A DNA stretch of 5,865 nucleotides. Origin: Myxococcales bacterium (GTDB lineage: Bacteria > Myxococcota > Myxococcia > Myxococcales > Anaeromyxobacteraceae). The position numbers and the translations under genes were made by a program. How positions within the stretch are numbered: the first letter of the stretch is position 1; every line of letters begins with the position of its first letter. This document shows, piece after piece, positions 1 through 5,072 of this stretch. The stretch covers positions 1 through 5,865 of the forward strand of contig JAJZTO010000189.1 in assembly GCA_021848865.1 (NCBI GenBank). The letters run 5' to 3'. The notes below the pieces were generated by a model. It did no database searches. It saw only the letters and a program-made list of their open reading frames with translations, and was not told the DNA's origin.

Positions 1-69
1 GAAGGTCGCCTCCATGACCGTGACTGGTCTCGCAACCGCCACGATCGATGGGTTGACCTTCCCTTTCAA
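1..69 (-). CDS. Possible 5' end of a leftward gene cut by the window edge
   Basis: Reading leftward, a good Shine-Dalgarno (AAGGAG, complement of 74-79) lies 4 nt before a TTG at 69-67. The frame then stays open for 23 codons to the window edge, beginning MKGKVNPSIVAV. Third positions in this stretch are mostly G or C and the bias fades beyond about position 70, which fits a start here. The product is not recognisable from so short a piece. A rightward frame from position 2 is also open, ending at TAG 125-127, and shares the same wobble positions, so strand is uncertain. An in-frame ATG at 15-13 is an alternative start without a clear ribosome binding site. Confidence 0.22.
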   Translation of the reverse strand, partial: MKGKVNPSIVAVARPVTVMEATF

Positions 70-80
70 CTTTCTCCTTC

Positions 81-112
81 CGAATCGGGTCCCTTTAACT
101 GATCCCGATTCG
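81..112. promoter_or_regulatory. Perfect 9-bp inverted repeat upstream of the glutaredoxin gene
   Basis: CGAATCGGG at 81-89 is exactly mirrored by CCCGATTCG at 104-112 around a 14-nt, A/T-richer loop. It ends 24 nt before the glutaredoxin start codon. No T-run follows in either direction, so it is a poor intrinsic terminator. Its place between the rightward glutaredoxin gene and a possible leftward gene makes an operator or regulatory hairpin plausible. A TTTAAC -10-like hexamer (94-99) lies in the loop without a convincing -35. The role is inferred; only the symmetry is seen. Confidence 0.4.
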
Positions 113-136
113 CGCACGGTCGTTTAGGATCGGTCC

Positions 137-397
137 ATGCCTCGCATCCGCATCTACACCAAGACGAACTGCCCCTACTGCGTGCGCGCCAAGGCGCTGC
201 TCGGCCGCAAGGGCGTGGCCTACGAGGAGATCGACGCCGAGGGGAACGACTCCCTCCGCGCCTGGCTCGCCGAGGCCAGCGGCCAGAAGACCGTCCCGCA
301 GATCTTCGTGGACGACCGCCCGCTCGGCGGCTTCAGCGACATCGACGCCCTCGACCGCCAGGGGAAGCTCGACCCCATCCTGCGCGGCGAGGGCTGA
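137..397 (+). CDS. grxC: Glutaredoxin, GrxC-type dithiol
   Basis: This small cytoplasmic thiol-disulfide oxidoreductase uses glutathione to reduce protein disulfides and glutathione mixed disulfides. The 86-residue length is normal for bacterial glutaredoxin 3. Family hallmarks are all present: a first beta strand (RIRIYTK), the CPYC active site at residues 12-15, the cis-proline motif TVP at 52-54 followed by QIFVDD, and the glutathione-binding GGFSD at 64-68. The ATG at 137 is preceded by AGGA (126-129) with a 7-nt spacer, which supports this start. The HIT-family gene follows after 8 nt on the same strand, so the two are probably co-transcribed. Regulation may involve the inverted repeat at 81-112. 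The family assignment is secure; the specific physiological targets are unknown. Confidence 0.93.
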   Translation: MPRIRIYTKTNCPYCVRAKALLGRKGVAYEEIDAEGNDSLRAWLAEASGQKTVPQIFVDDRPLGGFSDIDALDRQGKLDPILRGEG

Positions 398-405
398 ACC
401 GGCGC

Positions 406-852
406 ATGGCCGGGCCCGACGACGCCTGCCTCGCCTGCCGCATCGTCCGCGGGGATCACCGGCCGCCGGGCGGCCTCCTCTGGCGGGAGGGCGGCCTGGT
501 CCTGCACGCCCTCGCCGATCCCACGCCGCTGGCCGGCTGGCTGGTGCTCACCAGCGAGCGGCACGCCCGCGCCTGGTACGACCTGGACGCCGCGCCGCTC
601 GCGGCGCTGGGGCCGGCGGCGGCGCGGGTGATGCGGGTCCAGCGCGAGGCGCTGGGCGCCGAGCACGTCTACGCCCTCGCCATCGGCGACCAGCTGCGCC
701 ACTTCCACCTGCACCTGGTGCCGCGCTACGCCGACACCCCGCAGCGGCTGCGCGGGCGCGGCGCCTTCGAGGCCCGGCCCGACGACGCCCTCCCCGCCTG
801 GCGGGTGGTGGCGGCGGTGGAGTCGGTCCGCCGGGCGCTGGCCGCGGGCTGA
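406..852 (+). CDS. HIT-family (histidine triad) nucleotide-binding hydrolase
   Basis: HIT proteins cleave nucleotide conjugates such as nucleoside phosphoramidates or dinucleoside polyphosphates through a covalent nucleotidyl-histidine. The signature HFHLHLVP occupies residues 99-106; H101 is the presumed nucleophile. An N-terminal CLAC (residues 8-11) followed by RIVRGD resembles the Cys-x-x-Cys zinc site at the start of many bacterial HIT proteins. H53 (in SERHARAW) and H99 could complete that site. The 148-residue length is slightly longer than the minimal fold and ends in an Arg/Ala-rich helix. It starts 8 nt after the glutaredoxin stop with no strong Shine-Dalgarno of its own, consistent with translation from a shared transcript. 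It converges with the M2 peptidase gene with only 7 nt between stop codons. The family is clear, but the HinT, FHIT-like or other substrate class cannot be decided from sequence alone. Confidence 0.9.
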   Translation: MAGPDDACLACRIVRGDHRPPGGLLWREGGLVLHALADPTPLAGWLVLTSERHARAWYDLDAAPLAALGPAAARVMRVQREALGAEHVYALAIGDQLRHFHLHLVPRYADTPQRLRGRGAFEARPDDALPAWRVVAAVESVRRALAAG

Positions 853-859
853 GGCGACG

Positions 860-2701
860 TCACCAGCCGCAGCGCCGGCCGCGGTTCTGCTCGTCGAGCC
901 AGCGGCGCAGCGGGGCGAAGTACTCGAGCAGCGCCGAGGCGTCCGCCCGCCGGCTCCCGGTCAGGGCCTCCATGGCCTCGGGCCAGGGACGCGACTGGCC
1001 CATCGCCAGCATCGCCTCGAGCCGCCGGCCCGCCTCCTTGCTCCCGTAGACCGAGCACAGGTAAAGCGGCCCCTGGAAGCCGGCCGCCCGGCACATCGCC
1101 CGGTGGAACTGGAACTGGTAGATGGCGGCGAGGAAGTAGCGAGTGTAGGGGACGCTCGCCGCGACGTGGTACTTGGCCCCGGGGTCGAAGTCCTCCTCGG
1201 TGCGCGCCACCGGGGCGTCCACCCCCTGGACCTCGCGGCGCAGCTTCCACCAGGCGGCCTCGTAGGCGGACGGCGGCGTCCTCCCGGAGAAGACGTCCCA
1301 GCGCCACCGGTCCACGAGCTTGCCGAACGGCAGGAAGGCCACCTTGTCGAGGGCCATCTTCATCTGGAAGTTCACCGTGGCCCGCTCGTCGGCCGGCGCC
1401 GCGTCGAGCAGGCCGATGCGCGCCAGGTACCCGGGCGTCACCGACAGGGCGACGGCGTCGCCGATGGCCTCGTGGAAGCCCTCGTTGGCGCCGTTCTGGT
1501 AGAGCGTGGGGAGCCCCTTGTAGGCCCACTGGTAGTAGTTGTGGCCGAGCTCGTGGTGGATGGTGGAGAGATCCTCCTCGGTCGGGCGGATGCACATCTT
1601 CACGCGCAGGTCGTCGCGGAAGTCGAGGCTCCAGGCGCTGGCGTGGCAGACCACCTCGCGGTCGCGCGGCTTGGTGAGCATCGAGCGCTGCCAGAAGGTG
1701 GCGGGGAGCGCCGGCAGGCCCAGCGAGGTGTAGAAGCCCTCGCCGATCTTCACCATCCGCACCGCGTCGACCTTCTGCCGCTCCAGGGCGGCGGAGACGT
1801 CCAGGCTGGCGACGCCGGGGAACGGCTCGACCAGCGGGTAGAGGTCGCCCCACTGCTGCGCCCACATGTTGCCGAGCAGGTGGGCGGGGATGGGCTTGCC
1901 GTCGGGGACGCGGTCCGCGCCGTAGACCTGCTGCAGGCGCGCGCGAACGTAGCAGTGCAGCGCCTGGTAGAGCGGCTGCACCTGGCCCCAGAGCCGGTCG
2001 GTCTCCGCGACGAAGGCGTCCGGCGGCATGTCGAAGCCGGAGCGCCAGAGCTCGCCGAGATCGTGGAAGCCGATGGTGCGGGCGCCCTCGTTGGCGAGCG
2101 TCACCAGCCGCTGGTAGTCGCCGCGCATGGGGCGAGCCACGGTGCCCCAGCCGGTCCAGGCGTCGAGCAGCTCGTCCCAGCTCCGGCTCTTCGACATCAC
2201 CTCGGAGAGCTGGTCCAGGTCGCGGCACGGCCCCTTCCCGTCGGCGCCGCACCACTTCCCCTTGCCGTAGGCGCCCTCCAGCCGCGCCGCGATGGCGGCG
2301 AGCTCCGCGCGCTTGCGTGGATCCGCGGGTGCCGGGAGGGTCGGGCCGACCCGGAGCAGCATCAGCATCCGGGCGGTGTCGGGGTCCAGCGCCAGCCCGC
2401 GAAAGCGCAACGACTCGCGGATGGCCGACGTCTGGAAGGCCATCAGCTCCTCGTTGGCCCAGGCGGCCAGGGCCTCGGTGTCGTCGGTGATGTAGGTGGA
2501 CTTCACCCATTCGGCCGTCTGCTGCCGGCTCTGGAGCCGCAGCAACTCGGCGTTCACCCGGGCCACGAAGGCGCGAGCCTCGGCGGCGGTGGGGCGGGCG
2601 GCCGGCTTCGGGGCGGAGCCCGCGGGGCCGGGAGCGGCGGCGGCGGGAACGCTGGGGGCGAAGGCGGTCAGGGCGGCGAGCAGGAGCGCGAGTCGGGCCA
2701 T
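860..2701 (-). CDS. Secreted M2-family peptidyl-dipeptidase (ACE-like zinc metallopeptidase)
   Basis: Homologue of angiotensin-converting enzyme, which releases dipeptides from peptide C-termini; here probably acting in the periplasm or outside the cell on peptide nutrients. The start at 2701 gives 613 residues with a Sec signal: MARLALLLAALTAF then an Ala/Pro-rich stretch with likely cleavage near residues 20-23. The ATG-proximal ribosome site is weak, but upstream in-frame codons would bury the signal peptide. The gluzincin site HELGH (383-387) and downstream EGFHE (E411 as third zinc ligand) are intact. ACE substrate and transition-state residues are recognisable: H353 in CHASAW, K510, H512, Y519 and Y522. 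Cysteines at 151/159, 352/370 and 537/549 match the three ACE disulfides. One catalytic domain is present and it ends at ...CGW without a membrane anchor, so it is predicted soluble. C250 and C611 are additional cysteines. The family assignment is very firm; the natural substrate is unknown. Confidence 0.95.
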   Translation of the reverse strand: MARLALLLAALTAFAPSVPAAAAPGPAGSAPKPAARPTAAEARAFVARVNAELLRLQSRQQTAEWVKSTYITDDTEALAAWANEELMAFQTSAIRESLRFRGLALDPDTARMLMLLRVGPTLPAPADPRKRAELAAIAARLEGAYGKGKWCGADGKGPCRDLDQLSEVMSKSRSWDELLDAWTGWGTVARPMRGDYQRLVTLANEGARTIGFHDLGELWRSGFDMPPDAFVAETDRLWGQVQPLYQALHCYVRARLQQVYGADRVPDGKPIPAHLLGNMWAQQWGDLYPLVEPFPGVASLDVSAALERQKVDAVRMVKIGEGFYTSLGLPALPATFWQRSMLTKPRDREVVCHASAWSLDFRDDLRVKMCIRPTEEDLSTIHHELGHNYYQWAYKGLPTLYQNGANEGFHEAIGDAVALSVTPGYLARIGLLDAAPADERATVNFQMKMALDKVAFLPFGKLVDRWRWDVFSGRTPPSAYEAAWWKLRREVQGVDAPVARTEEDFDPGAKYHVAASVPYTRYFLAAIYQFQFHRAMCRAAGFQGPLYLCSVYGSKEAGRRLEAMLAMGQSRPWPEAMEALTGSRRADASALLEYFAPLRRWLDEQNRGRRCGW

Positions 2702-2776
2702 GGCGGCGCACGGTATCCAACCGGTCCGGCGCGGGCAATGTAAGATGGCACGGCCTCCTTCCACGCCCGACATCCC
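2702..2776. promoter_or_regulatory. 75-nt divergent spacer between M2 peptidase and glycerate kinase genes
   Basis: Both genes must take their start signals from this short spacer. Rightward, TAAGAT (2741-2746) matches the -10 consensus in four of six positions. Leftward, TACATT (complement of 2743-2738) also matches in four of six, and the two overlap. No convincing -35 hexamer is seen for either. ACCGGT within 2720-2725 is a small palindrome. This placement is a weak prediction; only the divergent geometry is certain. Confidence 0.3.
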
Positions 2777-4180
2777 ATGGCCCTGGCCACTCGCGACCGC
2801 CTTCGCAGGGACGCTCGAGACATCTTCCGGGCGGCGCTCGACGCCGTGGACCCCTTCCGCGTGGTGAAGCGGAGCCTGGCGGTCGGGCGCGCTGCGGTCG
2901 TGGTGGGCGGTCACCGCTTCCCGGTAGCCCGGCGGGGGCGGGTCCTGGCGATCGCCATCGGCAAGGCTGCCGCCCCCATGCTGGCGGCGGCGGAGGAGAT
3001 CCTGGGGGACCGGCTCGACGCAGGCCTGTGCGTCACCAAGCGAGGCCACGCCCTGCCGCTGGGCCGCTCACGCGTGATGGAGGCGGGCCACCCGGTGCCG
3101 GATGAAGCCGGCTTGGCGGCCGCCGGGGAGGTGGAGCGACTGCTCCGCGGCGCGACGCGGGACGACCTGGTGCTGGTGCTGCTGTCGGGCGGGGGCTCGG
3201 CCCTCCTTCCCGCACCGGTGCCGGGCATCACCCTCACCGAGAAGCAGGCGGCGACCTCGCTGCTGCTCGCGTCGGGTGCCGACATCGGGGAAATGAACTG
3301 CGTCCGCAAGCACTTGTCGCGGCTCAAGGGCGGTGGGCTGGCCCGTGCTGCCGCACCCGCCCGAGTGGCCACCATCGTCCTCTCCGACGTGGTGGGCGAC
3401 CCGCTGGACGTCATCGCGTCGGGCCCGACCGTCCCCGACCCGAGCTCGTTTGGCGACGCCCTCGAGGTGCTGCGGCGACGCGGCCTCGTGGACCGGGTGC
3501 CGGGCACGGTGCGGCTGCGGCTCCTCGCGGGAGCCCGCGGCGAACTCCCTGACACCCCAAAGCCCGGCGACCCTCTCTTCCGCCGGTGCCGGGCACTCCT
3601 GGGCGCCACGAACCGGTTGGCCCTGGATGCCGCGGCGCGCAGGGCCTGCGCCCTCGGATACCGCCCACTTGTGCTCACGACGACCCTGACGGGGGAGGCG
3701 CGCGAGATCGGCGGCATGCTCGCTGCGCTAGCGCGCGAGGTCCGGTCCTCCGAACGCCCAGTGGCGCCGCCGTGCTGCCTCCTCTCCGGCGGGGAACCGA
3801 CGGTGACGCTCCGCGGGAACGGCAAGGGCGGCCGGAACCAGGAACTGGCACTGGCCGCAGCGTTCGGGCTGGAAAAGCTTCCTGGAGTCGCGCTGCTGGC
3901 GGCGGGGACCGACGGAACGGACGGCCCGACAGACGCAGCTGGCGCCATCTGCGACGGGGATACCCTCGCCCGGGCGCGCGCCGATGGAATTGATCCGGCT
4001 CGTCACCTCGAAAACAACGATGCGTATCCGTTGCTCGCGGCGACCGGCGACCTGCTGATCACCGGACCAACCCGCACCAACGTCATGGATCTTCACGCGG
4101 TGCTGGTCGCGGGCGTTCCGCGCCGGACTCGCCGAACGGTCCGCTTTCGTCGCATCCGCCGTCCTGGACGCGCGGGATGA
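2777..4180 (+). CDS. Glycerate 2-kinase, MOFRL/DUF4147 family
   Basis: Phosphorylates D-glycerate with ATP to 2-phosphoglycerate, feeding glyoxylate, serine or tartrate carbon into lower glycolysis (GckA/TtuD class). The N-terminal DUF4147 domain carries AIGKAAAPM (60-68), LSGGGSALL (136-144), NCVRKHLSRLKGGGLA (174-189) and LSDVVGDPLDVIASGPT (202-218). The C-terminal MOFRL domain carries SGGE (337-340), GKGGRNQELAL (349-359) and GTDGTDGPTDAAGA (377-390). The ATG at 2777 has no clear Shine-Dalgarno, but an in-frame TAA at 2741-2743 leaves no start upstream. Two oddities stand out. The usually conserved TGPTGTN motif reads TGPTRTN (429-435, R433 encoded by CGC). The protein also continues past the normal family end (about residue 446) with a 21-residue tail containing ten arginines. 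The enzyme may be functional, but these features hint at 3'-end erosion. The kinase class is confident; activity is not. Confidence 0.93.
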   Translation: MALATRDRLRRDARDIFRAALDAVDPFRVVKRSLAVGRAAVVVGGHRFPVARRGRVLAIAIGKAAAPMLAAAEEILGDRLDAGLCVTKRGHALPLGRSRVMEAGHPVPDEAGLAAAGEVERLLRGATRDDLVLVLLSGGGSALLPAPVPGITLTEKQAATSLLLASGADIGEMNCVRKHLSRLKGGGLARAAAPARVATIVLSDVVGDPLDVIASGPTVPDPSSFGDALEVLRRRGLVDRVPGTVRLRLLAGARGELPDTPKPGDPLFRRCRALLGATNRLALDAAARRACALGYRPLVLTTTLTGEAREIGGMLAALAREVRSSERPVAPPCCLLSGGEPTVTLRGNGKGGRNQELALAAAFGLEKLPGVALLAAGTDGTDGPTDAAGAICDGDTLARARADGIDPARHLENNDAYPLLAATGDLLITGPTRTNVMDLHAVLVAGVPRRTRRTVRFRRIRRPGRAG

Positions 4181-4185
4181 CGTCA

Positions 4186-4210
4186 GCTCCCGCGGCCCCT
4201 GCCGCGGAGC
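4186..4210. terminator. Strong hairpin between convergent genes, possible bidirectional terminator
   Basis: CCGCGGC (4190-4196) pairs perfectly with GCCGCGG (4201-4207) around a CCCT loop. Three more pairs extend the stem (G4186-C4210, C4187-G4209, T4188-A4208) with C4189 bulged. It sits between the kinase stop (4178-4180) and the transposase stop (4221-4219), where a shared terminator would be expected. Neither side has a T-run, so classic Rho-independent termination is doubtful. It could instead be a transposase-associated structure or a Rho/RNase barrier. Confidence 0.4.
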
Positions 4211-4218
4211 ATCGTCGA

Positions 4219-4884
4219 CTAGATCGGGGGCGGGTTTGACGACGGAGGCGGCGAGAGCCCGCAGACGTTCCGCATGAGCCCCACCCACGCCTCGTCGCCG
4301 ATGAACGGGTGCTCGACCAGCTCGGGGCGGCGCCTCATGGCATATCCCGCCCGCGATCGGGCGAACAGGTGCAGGTAAGCCTTCCGCCGGTGCGGTGCCG
4401 TCGCTCCCAGCCCCAGGTACTCCGGCGCGTCGGTGATGAGCTCGTTCCTTTCGCCGTACGCGTAGTGCCGGTGGCTCGACCACTTCCACCTGCCGGCCGA
4501 TGACGTCAGTCCCGCGCGAACCGGGTTCAGGTCGCCGTACCTCATGACCGCGAGCTGATGCCGGCCGTCCTGCACCCGGGGCGACCTCATCCTGTCCATG
4601 ACGACCTGCCCGCGGCCGCCGGTCCGCCGATTGACCCAACGCGCGAAGCTCCAGTTCACCACCTTCCAGAAGGCGCTGAACGCCTCCTGGCCCTGGCGGG
4701 AGCGGCACATCACGTGCGGATGGGTCCCCATCAGGCAGTACGAATGAATCTCGACGCCGTATTTGTCCTTGTTCTTGCGCAATAATTCCAGGAATAGTTC
4801 GCGCGCTTGGTCCGAGTCGAGCACCATCACGTGCCCGTGGCTGCGCCACGTGCAGTGATTGGTCGAGTCCGGATGGACCAGCAT
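4219..4884 (-). CDS. REP-associated single-tyrosine (Y1, IS200-like) transposase
   Basis: Member of the Y1/HUH nuclease superfamily, of the type that nicks and joins single-stranded DNA at REP hairpins. In the 221-residue form starting at 4884, the STNHCTWRSHGH strand begins near residue 7. The metal-binding histidines are in SYCLMGTHPHVM (H55 and H57), and the presumed catalytic tyrosine is Y116 in MRYGDLNPVRAGL. The WKWSSHRHYAYG segment typical of these proteins follows. The two histidines are separated by proline rather than the usual hydrophobic residue. The start is inferred: GGAAGAG lies 11 nt before the ATG at 4884 and homologues begin close to this point. The frame stays open upstream to a TTG at 5076 (285 residues), with ATGs at 4974 and 4953, but that extension is Pro/Gly-rich repeat sequence. 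Codons around 4735-4805 are unusually A/T-rich, suggesting foreign origin. No terminal inverted repeats or target-site duplications were identified. Confidence 0.87.
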   Translation of the reverse strand: MLVHPDSTNHCTWRSHGHVMVLDSDQARELFLELLRKNKDKYGVEIHSYCLMGTHPHVMCRSRQGQEAFSAFWKVVNWSFARWVNRRTGGRGQVVMDRMRSPRVQDGRHQLAVMRYGDLNPVRAGLTSSAGRWKWSSHRHYAYGERNELITDAPEYLGLGATAPHRRKAYLHLFARSRAGYAMRRRPELVEHPFIGDEAWVGLMRNVCGLSPPPSSNPPPI

Positions 4885-4995
4885 CGTCCGAGGTACTCTT
4901 CCCACCCCGCACTGCCAGAGCAAGCGCCGCGCCAAGGCACGGCCTCTGCTCATCGGCAAACGCGATGGCGCCATGGGAATGAATGGCGGAATGGC

Positions 4996-5038
4996 GTGCC
5001 CGGCACCGGGCTCCACCGGGCTCCCGGCACCGGGCTCC
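4996..5038 (-). repeat. Two direct repeats of GGAG plus near-palindrome upstream of the transposase
   Basis: The 16-mer CCCGGCACCGGGCTCC occurs identically at 4999-5014 and 5023-5038, a 24-nt period, with ACCGGGCT between. On the leftward strand each reads GGAG followed by CCCGG-TG-CCGGG, a tetranucleotide next to a short hairpin, which is the general plan of REP sequences (usually GTAG or GGAG). The outer copy also forms GTGCCCGGCAC (4996-5006). The repeats lie between the SDR stop and the preferred transposase start, the usual place for a transposase's own REPs. The REP identity is inferred; the repetition and symmetry are seen. Confidence 0.6.
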
Positions 5039-5072
5039 GGCCGGGGTCCCGACGGACCGGCAGGAGGTGCCG

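Noticed and set aside
1..61. Inverted repeat GAAGGTC (1-7) and GACCTTC (55-61)
   Set aside because: Seven bases with a 47-nt gap is within chance expectation and has no supporting context.
726..2738. Long leftward open frame of about 670 codons overlapping the M2 peptidase
   Set aside because: It is a +1-type shadow of the peptidase gene: Arg/Pro/Gly-rich, no recognisable domain, and covered by a gene with full ACE motifs.
1103..2743. Long rightward open frame of about 546 codons opposite the M2 peptidase
   Set aside because: Antisense shadow caused by high GC third positions; the composition is Val/Gly/Leu/Arg repeats without family motifs.
2754..2760. Minus-strand AAGGAGG resembling a strong ribosome binding site
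   Set aside because: No suitable in-frame start follows at normal spacing for the peptidase, which begins about 53 nt further on.
2702..3049. Extension of the peptidase to an upstream ATG at 3049
   Set aside because: It would add 116 low-complexity residues over the start of the glycerate kinase and bury a good signal peptide that begins at 2701.
2911..3948. Leftward frame opposite the glycerate kinase
   Set aside because: Ser/Arg/Pro-rich antisense shadow; the kinase strand carries all DUF4147 and MOFRL motifs.
3728..4912. Leftward frame spanning the kinase end and the transposase
   Set aside because: Out of frame with the transposase, Arg/Gly-rich, no domain.
4219..5072. Complete IS200/IS605 insertion sequence
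   Set aside because: No TnpB partner, no defined left and right ends and no flanking duplication were found; a REP-type single transposase fits better.
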